Positions 24,959 through 34,400 of a stretch of 64,000 nucleotides of DNA are shown piece after piece. A program made the position numbers and the translations under genes. A model generated the notes under the pieces. The model worked only from the letters and a program-made list of their open reading frames with translations. It ran no database searches and was not told the origin of the DNA. The stretch comes from Bin55 sp964572845 (lineage in GTDB: Bacteria > Pseudomonadota > Gammaproteobacteria > Pseudomonadales > Azotimanducaceae): contig CAZNFX010000006.1 of the NCBI GenBank assembly GCA_964572845.1, positions 194,750 through 258,749 of the forward strand, given 5' to 3'. The first letter of the stretch is position 1. Each line of letters starts with the position of its first letter.

Positions 24959-26215
24959 ATGTTTAGCGGTTCAGCAAGTTTGCAAAACACCGATGCCTTG
25001 GTATGGAACGCGATTGCCGCTGAAACCGAGCGTCAAGAGCAACACATAGAGCTGATCGCTTCCGAAAACTATGCGTCCCCTGCAGTACTTCAAGCCCAGG
25101 GGTGCGTGATGACGAACAAGTATGCAGAGGGCTACCCCGGTCGACGCTACTACGGTGGCTGTAATCATGTTGACACGGTCGAGTCGCTCGCCATGGAACG
25201 TGCGAAACAACTCTTCGGTGCTGATTTCGCTAACGTTCAACCACATTCGGGAAGTCAGGCAAACGCAGCAGCTTACATGGCGTTGCTGCAACCTGGCGAT
25301 GTCGTCCTTGGGATGGGCTTGTCAGATGGCGGGCATCTAACCCATGGTTCGCCAGTCAACTTTTCCGGCAAGCTTTACAAGGCTGTGCAGTATGGAGTCG
25401 ATCCGGACACCGGGAGACTAGACTTTGATGCTATTCACCAACTCGCGGAGCAGCATCGCCCCAAGCTGGTTGTGGCGGGATTTTCAGCTTACAGCCGAAA
25501 GATCGATTGGTCCAAGTTCAGAGACATCGCCGACTCCGTTGGTGCATATCTCCTGGTCGATATGGCGCATGTTGCCGGATTGGTGGCGGCGAATCTCTAT
25601 CCCAATCCTGTAGCCATTGCGGACGTGACGACATCTACGACGCACAAGACTCTAGCGGGACCCCGGGGTGGGCTAATCCTAGCTCGCTCAAATCCAGATG
25701 TTGAGAAGAAGCTCAATTCATCCCTCTTTCCAGGCTCGCAGGGTGGACCGTTGATGCATGTAATCGCTGCAAAAGCGGTGTGCTTTCTGGAGGCGCTGTC
25801 CTCAGATTTTGTCGAGTACCAGAAAAAAGTTCTGTCAAATGCAAGAACCATGGCCAACAGTTTTCAGGAACGCGGCTACAAGGTTGTTTCGGGAGGCACC
25901 GACAACCACTTGTTCCTAGTCGACTTGATTGCCAAGGAGCTGACAGGCAAGGCAGCCGATGCGGCGCTTGATAGCGCAAACATCACGGTCAACAAGAACA
26001 CTGTCCCCAACGATCCCAGATCGCCCTTCGTGACGAGTGGATTGAGGATAGGAACACCTGCAGTCACGCGCCGGGGCTTCGGAGAGGAGGAATGCAGCAG
26101 TCTTGCGGGCTGGATGTGTGACATCCTCGATGACATTGAGAACGACAACATGGTTGCATCCGTTCGGTTAAAGGTTCTTGAACTATGCAAGCGATTTCCG
26201 GTGTATAGCGATTAG
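24959..26215 (+). CDS. glyA: Serine hydroxymethyltransferase
   Basis: PLP enzyme converting serine and tetrahydrofolate to glycine and methylene-tetrahydrofolate. The ATG at 24959 gives 418 residues (E. coli 417); an upstream ATG in frame would add an unlikely basic extension. Visible motifs are IELIASENYASPAVL, YYGGCNHVDTVE, LVDMAHVAGL, and TTTHKTLAGPRGG with the PLP lysine. The often-linked nrdR is not next to it; ribD follows after 119 bases. Confidence 0.97.
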   Translation: MFSGSASLQNTDALVWNAIAAETERQEQHIELIASENYASPAVLQAQGCVMTNKYAEGYPGRRYYGGCNHVDTVESLAMERAKQLFGADFANVQPHSGSQANAAAYMALLQPGDVVLGMGLSDGGHLTHGSPVNFSGKLYKAVQYGVDPDTGRLDFDAIHQLAEQHRPKLVVAGFSAYSRKIDWSKFRDIADSVGAYLLVDMAHVAGLVAANLYPNPVAIADVTTSTTHKTLAGPRGGLILARSNPDVEKKLNSSLFPGSQGGPLMHVIAAKAVCFLEALSSDFVEYQKKVLSNARTMANSFQERGYKVVSGGTDNHLFLVDLIAKELTGKAADAALDSANITVNKNTVPNDPRSPFVTSGLRIGTPAVTRRGFGEEECSSLAGWMCDILDDIENDNMVASVRLKVLELCKRFPVYSD

Positions 26216-26233
26216 CTGGAGTACCCGCAACCG

Positions 26234-26252
26234 GCAATAGGGGAGCTATTGC
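26234..26252 (+). terminator. Hairpin after glyA
   Basis: Perfect 7-base stem (GCAATAG/CTATTGC) with a 5-base loop, starting 18 bases after the glyA stop. No T-tract follows, so function as an intrinsic terminator is doubtful. Confidence 0.35.
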
Positions 26253-26334
26253 TCTCAATGAAAGTTCACGCTGCCACGTTGCAATTCCTATCCCACTTGA
26301 GTTCGAAAAAACCTCTTCGTAGCAAAGCGTGCCA

Positions 26335-27411
26335 ATGACCAACCCAGACGTGGACAGGCTATATCTCTTGACCGCAATTCGATTGGCGGAAAAAGGACTG
26401 TATTCGGTCACTCGAAACAATCCTAGGGTTGGCTGTCTGTTAGTGAAAAACGGTCGAGTTATCGGCAGAGGCTTTCATCAGCGCGACGGAGACGACCATG
26501 CAGAGGTAGCAGCGCTAAAAAACGCCGAGGAATCGCCGAATGGAGCCACAGCTTATGTAAGTCTCGAGCCATGTTGCATACAAGGCAGGACGCCCCCGTG
26601 CACTCTAGCCCTAGTAGAAGCGGGGATCCGTCGTGTTGTATGTGCAGAGAGAGACCCCCATCCGGCCGTATTGGGCAAGGGAATTGAGAACCTAGAGCTA
26701 TCGGGCATCGAGGTTTCTCTGCTCGAATTGGAGGAAACCCACCATCTGAATCCTGGCTATAGGAAAAGGATTTCAAAGTCCATGCCCTACGTTCGGATCA
26801 AGACGGGAATGTCTTTGGACGGCAGAATTGCAATGTCCGATGGCGAGAGCCGATGGATTACAAACTCCAAAGCACGCTCAGATGTGCAGCGATTGCGCGC
26901 GCGCAGCGGCGCGATTATCTCTGGCATTGGAACGGTACTGCACGACGATCCCAAATTTACGGTGCGAGAAGATTGCTATGCAGGTAGTAGTCCCCTGCGT
27001 GTTATTTTCGATACCAATGGCCGATTGCCAGCGAATGCCGAGATGTTGCGTCACGAAGGCAACGTCATCGTAGTGTGCAATTCGAATGCGTCGGTTCCCA
27101 ATGGAATTGAGAAATGGGTTCATTCGGGTGCCAGCGCGGACATAGCTGGTGTACTCTCACGATTAGCAGAAAGAGGCGTGAACGAGGTACTCGTAGAGGC
27201 TGGATCCAAAATGACCGGTTCCTTTGTTGCATCGTACTTGTGGGATGAAATAGTTGTCTATGTCGCGCCAAAAATATTGGGCTCGAGCTCAATGCCGTTG
27301 GCGCAGCTCAATATTGATCGTCTTGCAGACAGCATTAAGGGTCGAGTGGAGTCGGCAGACCGAATCGGTCCAGACGTGCGTATTGTCATCACGAATATAG
27401 CAACGGATTGA
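26335..27411 (+). CDS. ribD: Bifunctional riboflavin biosynthesis deaminase/reductase RibD
   Basis: Deaminates and reduces the pyrimidine intermediate after GTP cyclohydrolase II. The N-terminal deaminase domain (about 1-145) has the zinc site DDHAEVAAL and LEPCCIQGRTPPC; the C-terminal reductase domain has RIKTGMSLDGRIA, SRWITN and VNEVLVEAGSKMTG. The ATG at 26335 gives 358 residues; GTG at 26329 is two codons upstream. ribE, ribBA and ribH, which normally stand between ribD and nusB, are missing here. I see no FMN riboswitch in the 119-base upstream gap. Confidence 0.95.
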   Translation: MTNPDVDRLYLLTAIRLAEKGLYSVTRNNPRVGCLLVKNGRVIGRGFHQRDGDDHAEVAALKNAEESPNGATAYVSLEPCCIQGRTPPCTLALVEAGIRRVVCAERDPHPAVLGKGIENLELSGIEVSLLELEETHHLNPGYRKRISKSMPYVRIKTGMSLDGRIAMSDGESRWITNSKARSDVQRLRARSGAIISGIGTVLHDDPKFTVREDCYAGSSPLRVIFDTNGRLPANAEMLRHEGNVIVVCNSNASVPNGIEKWVHSGASADIAGVLSRLAERGVNEVLVEAGSKMTGSFVASYLWDEIVVYVAPKILGSSSMPLAQLNIDRLADSIKGRVESADRIGPDVRIVITNIATD

Positions 27412-27418
27412 TTGCAGC

Positions 27419-27844
27419 ATGGACGTGTCTCCACGGTTTCGGCGACAAAGCAGGAGGGTGCTTCTGCAAGCTCTCTATCAGTGGGACATGGCGGGTTCAA
27501 CCCAAATGGAGATTGTCGACTTCCTCACCGATGAAGGGTCGTTGGACAAAGCTGACAATCGCTACTTCAACGAATGTCTTCATGGTGTGATGCGAGGAGT
27601 CAAGGACTTGGACAGGGCTTATGAACCGTACCTTGACCGAGCTCTCAACGAACTGAACCCGGTGGAGCGTGCTTGTTTGCGTGCAGGCAGCTATGAGCTG
27701 ATTGAGCGCGACGACGTACCCACACGTGTGGTACTCAATGAATGGGTCGAATTGGCCAAGATGTTTGGGGCACAGGACAGCTATCGCTACATCAATGCCG
27801 TGCTCGACGCTGTGGCACGAACCGCTCGGGATTCCGAAGAGTGA
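27419..27844 (+). CDS. nusB: Transcription antitermination protein NusB
   Basis: All-helical RNA-binding protein that, with NusE (S10), supports rRNA antitermination. The 141-residue protein (E. coli 139) has RRQSRRVLLQALYQWDMAG, ELNPVERACLRAGSYEL and NEWVELAKMFG, with the C-terminal YRYINAVLDAVAR helix. It lies 7 bases after ribD and overlaps thiL by 4 bases. Confidence 0.96.
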   Translation: MDVSPRFRRQSRRVLLQALYQWDMAGSTQMEIVDFLTDEGSLDKADNRYFNECLHGVMRGVKDLDRAYEPYLDRALNELNPVERACLRAGSYELIERDDVPTRVVLNEWVELAKMFGAQDSYRYINAVLDAVARTARDSEE

Positions 27845-28794
27845 ATGAGTTCGAAGCTATCGATTTGATAGTGCATCGACTAGGATCGGTTGCTCAAGAC
27901 CAGGATGTAGTTCTAGGTACTGGCGACGACGGTGCTGTCGTACGATTCAAGAGCGGAGACGAGGTTGTCGTAACCTCCGATGTACTCATTGAGGGACGAC
28001 ACTTTCCGGTACGAAGTCCCGGCGACCTAGTAGGGTATCGAAGCGTGGCAGCAAATGTGTCGGACCTCGCCGGCATGGGCTCCCAACCTCGATTCCTAAC
28101 AATTGCCCTGACTATGGAAGTGGTGGAGAAGGATTGGCTGTGCAGTTTTGCCGATGGAGTCCGCGCATGTTGCGAGGAAGTTGGACTGACGGTCATAGGC
28201 GGAAACTTGGCGCGCGGACCGAAGTCCGTGGCCATTACCGCCATGGGAAGCGTAACAGCCGGATGCTATTTGTCGCGATCAGGAGCTAATCCCGGGGATG
28301 ACATCTGGCTCACAGGAAGGATTGGTGCGACTGTCCTGGCGCTGGCCAAGATGGAGAAACCTGTCACACACTCGCTAGGAGAACTCCTGTCGAAACGACA
28401 CGTTGATCCAGTTGCTCGGTATTTCCTACCTACTCCAAGAGTGCAATTTGCATTGGAAATTCACGGACTGGCGACATCGGCTACTGATGTTAGCGACGGT
28501 CTCGCTTCAGAGCTGAAACAATTGGCCAGCCACAGCAATTGCGGCATGCAGGTGGAAGTTGGTGCGATACCCTTTTGGAATGAAATGACTTCCTTTGACG
28601 CATTGACAAATGACGATAGCTACGAATTGGTCCTTACCGCAGACTCCTCGACACGCAAGGAGATCTTGAAGGTAGGAGAACACACGTCGACTCCGCTGGC
28701 CCGAATCGGTAGCGTAAAGGGGAACACGACCGAGGTTGTATTCTTGCTGGATGGCGAACCCATGAATGTAGGCACAGGATTTTCGCACTTTTGA
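27841..28794 (+). CDS. thiL: Thiamine-monophosphate kinase ThiL
   Basis: Phosphorylates thiamine monophosphate to thiamine diphosphate. The 317-residue protein has FEAIDLIVHRLG, GTGDDGAVV, TSDVLIEGRHF, and the metal-binding VSDLAGMGSQP and GGNLARG segments. The GTG at 27841 overlaps the nusB stop as GTGA; a longer reading inside nusB adds residues foreign to the family. pgpA follows, as in E. coli. Confidence 0.95.
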   Translation: MNEFEAIDLIVHRLGSVAQDQDVVLGTGDDGAVVRFKSGDEVVVTSDVLIEGRHFPVRSPGDLVGYRSVAANVSDLAGMGSQPRFLTIALTMEVVEKDWLCSFADGVRACCEEVGLTVIGGNLARGPKSVAITAMGSVTAGCYLSRSGANPGDDIWLTGRIGATVLALAKMEKPVTHSLGELLSKRHVDPVARYFLPTPRVQFALEIHGLATSATDVSDGLASELKQLASHSNCGMQVEVGAIPFWNEMTSFDALTNDDSYELVLTADSSTRKEILKVGEHTSTPLARIGSVKGNTTEVVFLLDGEPMNVGTGFSHF

Positions 28795-28804
28795 AGGAGT
28801 CGAT

Positions 28805-29320
28805 GTGGCAGGAAAGATAGTTGACGAAGCTATCGTTCAGGAGCTAAGGCAGAATCGCTTTAGAGACCCAATCGTTGTGGTCGCGACGGGATTTGGTTTG
28901 GGATGGATTCCAGTTGCGCCCGGAACTGCTGCGTCTCTAGCGGCAGGTGCGGCATACTGGCTGTTGATTTCACCCTTGCTGTATTGGATGCAAGCCGTTG
29001 CGACAACTCTGATTTGCGCTGTCTCGCTGCTCGTTTTGATGCTGTTGGTGCGAAAGTATGGCTACGCAGATGCTCGTTGCGTTGTGCTTGATGAAATAGC
29101 CGGTGTATCGGTCGCATTTTTGTTGTTGCCTTTTGATTTCTGGGTGTTCGTCGTTGCGTTTCTGTTGTTTCGACTCTTCGACATTTGGAAACCCATGCCC
29201 ATAGGATGGATCGACAGAAAAATGCGTTCCGCATTGGGAATTCTGATGGACGATCTTGTTGCAGGTGGAATGGCATGTGTCATTGCATTGGCCGCTTGGA
29301 AAATTGCAGTGGAAACTTAG
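28805..29320 (+). CDS. pgpA: Phosphatidylglycerophosphatase A
   Basis: Inner-membrane phosphatase making phosphatidylglycerol. The 171-residue protein has several hydrophobic segments and the family motifs GFGLGWIPVAPGT, VLDEIAGVSVAF, FRLFDIWKP and MDDLVAGG. The GTG start at 28805 has AAGGAG at 28793-28798. The nusB-thiL-pgpA order is conserved in gammaproteobacteria. Confidence 0.95.
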   Translation: MAGKIVDEAIVQELRQNRFRDPIVVVATGFGLGWIPVAPGTAASLAAGAAYWLLISPLLYWMQAVATTLICAVSLLVLMLLVRKYGYADARCVVLDEIAGVSVAFLLLPFDFWVFVVAFLLFRLFDIWKPMPIGWIDRKMRSALGILMDDLVAGGMACVIALAAWKIAVET

Positions 29321-29333
29321 GAGGGGACCGAGA

Positions 29334-29579
29334 ATGTCCAATCACAAAGACACCGACGCCAGTGACGAACAACAAAGCAATTCAACGATTGACTTTGAGG
29401 CTTCAATTCAGCAACTGGAAGCGCTGGTCAAGGATATGGAGTCCGGCGACTTGACCCTGGAGCAGTCTTTAGCTGCCTTTGAGAAAGGAGTCGCGCTGGC
29501 ACGGAGATGTCAAGAAGCGCTGAAACAAGCGGAAGAACGAATCGCCCAACTTTCGGTGGACGAGTCTGCCGGTTCCTAG
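29334..29579 (+). CDS. xseB: Exodeoxyribonuclease VII small subunit
   Basis: Small subunit that clamps on XseA helices. The 81-residue protein has the helical-hairpin signature FEASIQQLEALVKDMESG and LTLEQSLAAFEKGVAL. The ATG at 29334 has AGGAGGGG upstream at 29319-29326; a longer reading would overlap pgpA. ispA follows after 15 bases, as usual; dxs is not present after ispA. Confidence 0.94.
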   Translation: MSNHKDTDASDEQQSNSTIDFEASIQQLEALVKDMESGDLTLEQSLAAFEKGVALARRCQEALKQAEERIAQLSVDESAGS

Positions 29580-29594
29580 GACTCAGTAATCCTT

Positions 29595-30482
29595 ATGCAA
29601 GCTAGTGCTCTGCAGACGATCCGTCTGCGCATTGATGACTTTTTGAAGACCGACCTGTCGTTTGAACCCAAGCACTCGATCAATCTTGCCGAGGGTATGA
29701 AGTACGCGGTCTTGGGCGGAGGCAAGCGGCTGCGCGGAAGTCTGTTGTGTGCAAGTGCGTTGAGTCTAAACGGATCGATGGATGCCGCACTTCCTCCAGC
29801 AGCGGCATTGGAGTACATTCATGCGTATTCGCTTGTACACGATGACTTGCCCGACATGGACGATGCGCCAACTCGACGTGGGCAACCAAGCTGCCACGCT
29901 AAATTTGGATCCACGACGGCCATTTTGGTTGGAGATGCGTTGCAGTCCCTTGCTTTTTCGACTCTGGCAAATTGCGAGAAGCTTACCAAGCAGCAGCGGG
30001 TAGATGCCTTAAGGGTGTTGGCGGATGCTAGCGGCTGGGCCAACATGGTCGGTGGACAGGCAATGGACATGGAATTGGAGAGCGGCCATGTTGAGGATGA
30101 AACCGAACTTGACGCGTTGAATGATGCAAAGACTGGCGCGCTGTTTCGTGCCAGTGCGGAAATTGGATCAATTGTCGCGGGATTTAGTTTTGCTACTTCC
30201 GAATTTCAGGGCCTTAGCGAATTCGCAAGCCTGGTGGGTGCTGCGTTCCAAATTACTGACGACCTCTTAGACGCGACGCAGCATTCTGACACCTTGGGAA
30301 AGCCGTCCCAAGCGGACAGCCAGGCGGGTAAGCTCAACTACGTGACCTACATTGGAATTGAAGGAGCCAAGAGCAAGTCGAGGGAGTTGCTTGCCGATGC
30401 GTCTACAGTACTGGACCGCCTAAATTTGCACGATTCGACTCTTGCGGAGATTGCCAATCTCTGCGTCAATCGTTCGAATTAA
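29595..30482 (+). CDS. ispA: (2E,6E)-farnesyl diphosphate synthase
   Basis: Makes farnesyl diphosphate from IPP and DMAPP/GPP. The 295-residue protein (E. coli 299) has GGGKRLRGSLL, the first aspartate-rich motif DDLPDMDDAPTRRGQPS, and the second, DDLLDAT. Length-determining residues before the first motif are in the short-chain range (HAYSLVHDD). The 3' end overlaps the convergent gene at 30466 by 17 bases. Confidence 0.95.
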   Translation: MQASALQTIRLRIDDFLKTDLSFEPKHSINLAEGMKYAVLGGGKRLRGSLLCASALSLNGSMDAALPPAAALEYIHAYSLVHDDLPDMDDAPTRRGQPSCHAKFGSTTAILVGDALQSLAFSTLANCEKLTKQQRVDALRVLADASGWANMVGGQAMDMELESGHVEDETELDALNDAKTGALFRASAEIGSIVAGFSFATSEFQGLSEFASLVGAAFQITDDLLDATQHSDTLGKPSQADSQAGKLNYVTYIGIEGAKSKSRELLADASTVLDRLNLHDSTLAEIANLCVNRSN

Positions 30483-30798
30483 TTGCATCTCCGTTCAGCT
30501 TCATAGAAGCTTCCTCAAAATCCACTGAGGAAACTAGGCTCCAAGTGGCGTGGTCTTCGTCCAATTCGATGACTCCAAGTCGCTTCAGCTTAGTGAATTC
30601 ACCGTTTACGTTCCAGATTCCCATTGGATGGTTCCGTTCCCGCATGAATTGGACTATGTCTCCGGGACGAACATCCTTCCGTCCAGACTGGACGACAGCC
30701 ACAAAGGCATCGTAGACCATACGTGTTAGACGTCGTTCTTCGCTCAAAGCGTCTTGGGAGTTGAATTCAGTGCAGAAAGTGCAATTTATGCAGAGCAA
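30466..30798 (-). CDS. Small hypothetical protein, possible winged helix
   Basis: I do not recognise this family. The 110-residue frame contains a core (about residues 18-90) that could be a winged helix: two helices, a segment KDVRPGDIVQFMRERN, then KLKRLGVIEL and a strand DHATWSLV. The start is uncertain: the TTG at 30798 is weak, and a promoter-like TACAAT lies just ahead of it on this strand, so a downstream start (ATG at 30720, 84 residues) is possible. No signal peptide or membrane segment is seen. It stands between ispA and ssrA, antisense to both. Confidence 0.5.
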   Translation of the reverse strand: MLCINCTFCTEFNSQDALSEERRLTRMVYDAFVAVVQSGRKDVRPGDIVQFMRERNHPMGIWNVNGEFTKLKRLGVIELDEDHATWSLVSSVDFEEASMKLNGDAINSND

Positions 30799-31023
30799 TA
30801 TTGTATAGGGTCGCTACGACTACGTCGGTCCAGATCCGAATTCCTCAGGAACTTGTGAACTATTCATAGACACAACAACGATTAGCCTGATCGGAAGCTG
30901 GTTGTCATCTCTTCACCAGCTCAACCGGTAGATTCCAGTAGCGGTAGACATTGGCAATACCGCATTTCTCGCGGTTACAATGAACCTTGTTGCAAAGATA
31001 GATGTCTCAAATACGTAAACACT

Positions 31024-31382
31024 GGGGGCGAAATGGATTCGACGGCGGATGCAAAGTCTCAGGTGCATGCCGAGAGAGAAACAGCTCTCGCAAATAAATT
31101 GTTTCACTTTCAATTAGTTGCCAACGACGACAACTACGCTCTAGCGGCTTAGAAAGCACGCTAGTCCTGTCCATTCGAATGCCCGTATAGGGTGGACGGG
31201 ATCATACTTACGGGATCGCCTCGGATGAATGTCCAGTCATCCGGTGGCTAAAACCAAGGACTCGCTTAACGGAACCCCGTCTTGCCGGGTCGCTGTTGGG
31301 TTAAATCCAAGGCAGGAATAAGCATGTAGAGCCGAGGATGGAGCACTGTCGGACGCGGGTTCGATTCCCGCCGCCTCCACCA
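31024..31382 (+). ncRNA. ssrA: tmRNA (one-piece)
   Basis: Rescues stalled ribosomes and tags incomplete proteins. The 5' end GGGGGCG (31024-31030) pairs with CGCCTCC before ACCA at the 3' end (31379-31382); GATTCGACG near the 5' end and CGGACGCGGGTTCGATTCC near the 3' end are typical of the tRNA-like domain. The tag reading frame at 31120-31152 encodes ANDDNYALAA and ends in TAG. The E. coli tag is ANDENYALAA. RNase R, which acts with tmRNA, is at 16.5 kb; smpB is not in the window. Open frames on the opposite strand here are shadows. Confidence 0.96.
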
Positions 31383-31457
31383 CCTTCCGCAGTAATTTGA
31401 GGTCGCAGACCCTGAACGCTAGACAATCTCTCTGGTATGGATTCGTCATAGTCTGGC

Positions 31458-34400
31458 TTAGTTTTCTTCCACCTTGGTCCATCGGATTGCGTCCGCGTAC
31501 AGCGGACCGGGTTGTGATGTTCCCAAGAGTTCAACGCGCACTGCTCCTTTATCCAAGCCGAATTCGCCTACGACGTTCCATCCAACCTTCCAGGTGTCAG
31601 CATGCAATTCGATGTTCGTCGATTCGGTGCCGTTGGCTACCAATAGTTTGTACTTCAATCCTCGATACCATCTGTCACTGAGTGAAACCGGGGCATGGTA
31701 TTCAAGCTGCCACTGTGTGGATTCTGGTATTTCAGCTGTGAATACGGCTTGGGGACTCGCCTCTCTGACCCACACTAGCGCTGAGGTCCTTCGATACTCT
31801 CCATAGGCTCGGGGTTCGGAGTTTCGTATCCACACTCCCCGCGGTGTGTGCCACTCGAAAAGATAATGGCCACCGATCGGTAGCCCACGATCCATTTCGC
31901 CTTCGAGTTGAGGCAAACGCACCCAAGCCACAATCCCCACACGAGAAGGACGACCCATACGTGGAGGTGTTTGAGAAACGTTGAAAGATGGATCAAGGTC
32001 ATCGACGACGATGCCCTCTTCGATTCTTGGATTCCACGAGTCGTCCGCTTCGAAGGGAGCAGGCGCGAGATTGGCGTGCTCAACTGATCGGGACGAAGCC
32101 TTGGTCAATCCGATTCGGCTTCTGTTGAGCGAGAGACGTGGATTCACATAGACACTTCGAACTTCATAGGAGGTAAGAAGATTGATCCGTTTGGTTGAGT
32201 TTCCTGCGATTCGAACTGCTTCGCTGTCGTCTAGATATGGATAGGTCCAGTTCCAAGTTTGTTCAGTGGGGTACTCTAGATTCACCACTCCGGGTACACC
32301 GCGTGTATTTCTAACGCTGACGCTCGTTTGGTATTGCGGATTACCTCGTTGGTCATCTTGAATACGAAATGTTGAATAAGGCGATGCCGAGTAACCGGGT
32401 AACGAAGCAGCACTCAGCCAACTCGTAAGAGTCGGATTTACTGTTACTTCTTGCTCATCGGCAATCACAATGAGGTCGGCCAACGTGTAGTTTCTGCCTC
32501 TATATTTCTTCACAACATCGGCCAGCCACTGAAATACTGCGTAGTCATCGTTGATTGAAATGAGCGCATTGGCAATTTCGCGGCACTTGAGCAACTGAAG
32601 CTCAAAGTCGCGTTGATGTCCGAGAGACGAAGGCAAATCAGACAATCCTGTGGTTTCCAAGTCGTTCCAAACCGACGTACGTGTTGCGTACTGCTGCCGT
32701 AGTCTTGCAATGGTTGGAATGTTGCTCAAATAGTCATTGGATATGCTTGCCACACTTCCCTCTGTCCCTTCAAACAGACTGATTGCCGTTGTGTCTGCGA
32801 AGTGTAGTGTCGAGTAAATGTTGAACAAATGGGGTTCTTCGTCGCTCAGAGAGGAGATCAGGTTATGAACGATGGTGTCTAGTGCAGTTGCGTGTGGACC
32901 TGATGCAGAATTGGCATGGACCCAAGACTGCTGAGCTAGATCAAAAAGTGGACTGTCCGGTCCGATCCCATTGGAAAAATAATTTTCAAACCAACCGAAC
33001 AGCTCTTCAACTGGGCGCTGTTCTTCCGATACGTGCCGGTCTAGAACAAGATCTAGTCTGGTTGTTGGAAATCCATGTTCCTTCAAGAGTACGATGCCGG
33101 GCATGTTCTGCAACGAGTTCATTCGCCAACCACCGCCCACGGTCCTCAAATTCCTCGGGACTTCGACCAGGGAGACGGTTTTTGGTAGGGGTAGTCCATA
33201 ACCCGAATATCTCTCCAACCATTGACCTGCTTGGTCACCAACCGCTGCTTCCAATTCGTGCAGCAACTGAAGATTTCGTTTGTGTTTCTCATGCAAATGC
33301 ATTGCGAATGTGATGCCGCCGATGTCGATTGATGCACTTTCAAAGTTTGACGCGAACAGTCCCATCTCATGAACGGGATCTGCCGGAGAAACGCGGTAGG
33401 AATTGGGTTGGTCACCCTGCTTTGTCGCCCCATGAGCTACCAACTGCCAGTCTTTGTCGCTGAGTTGCACGGACAGGTCGACATCAAAATAGTCCGATCC
33501 CCTTTGCGTTGACACAAAGTCGTTACTAATGGGACCAGGTGTTGGGTACCAGCGAACCGCAGGCATCAATGCGACGTACTTGGAGTCATACACCGATCCG
33601 TGCTCTCCAAACAAGGCGATTGCCTGAAGCGATACCTTCGGCTCTCTTAGGTAGTCGAATGCGCTATCGAAGTAAGCAAACCGCTGATCGGGAATTCCTT
33701 GCGCAACGATATGGAGCGTGTGCTGCATATCCTGGGCTTGCGCATTGGGACTCTCAACTTCAAGCAGTCCATTTTCGAACGAATACTTGGCGGGACGGCC
33801 GTCCAATTCCAAGGTCTCGATGTTCATTGAGGGATTGAATGAAAACACCAGCGGGTTTGAAGGGGTTGAGGCATGCTGGACAGTTACGTACATGTCGACG
33901 GCTAGCCGACTACGGGTGATTTGCACGGAGCCCGTGATCGCCGTCAGGTCCGTCTCTTGGTCCCATGAGTAGCTATGGTGCGCCACCTCCCATTGGTTCG
34001 CGGCATCGTAGTGGGCGACATGACTCCACGAACCCAGTGCCAGAAAAGTGACTCCGACTCCAACGGCAGCGAGAGAAAGTACGGTGTTTACCTTGGTCTG
34101 CCTGTCTTTTCGCCGGAGTAAAGCCGTACCGGCAGCAATTAATGCAAGGGCGATAAGGATGGTGCCGACACGTATCGCAACTACGGATGTCGACGCTAAC
34201 TGAGGCAGCAATTCCGACACGAAAAGCGAGTCGTTCGAGGAAGGAGAAGCGATTGCCAGAAGCGAATACGGCGATTCAAGAACTAGGAACAGACCTGCAA
34301 ACATCAATCCGAGACTTACTGCTACAACCAGCACCCGCATGCGCAGCAAATTGGAAAGAAGAACGACAACGGAACACCAGAGCAACAATGTTGCCGGCGC

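Noticed and set aside
26216..26334. FMN or other riboswitch ahead of ribD
   Set aside because: The gap is short and lacks the conserved FMN-element blocks.
31237..31534. Minus-strand ORFs antisense to ssrA (containing AGIEPASDSAPSS / GGGGNRTRVRQCS)
   Set aside because: These are the common spurious products predicted on the reverse strand of tmRNA 3' ends.
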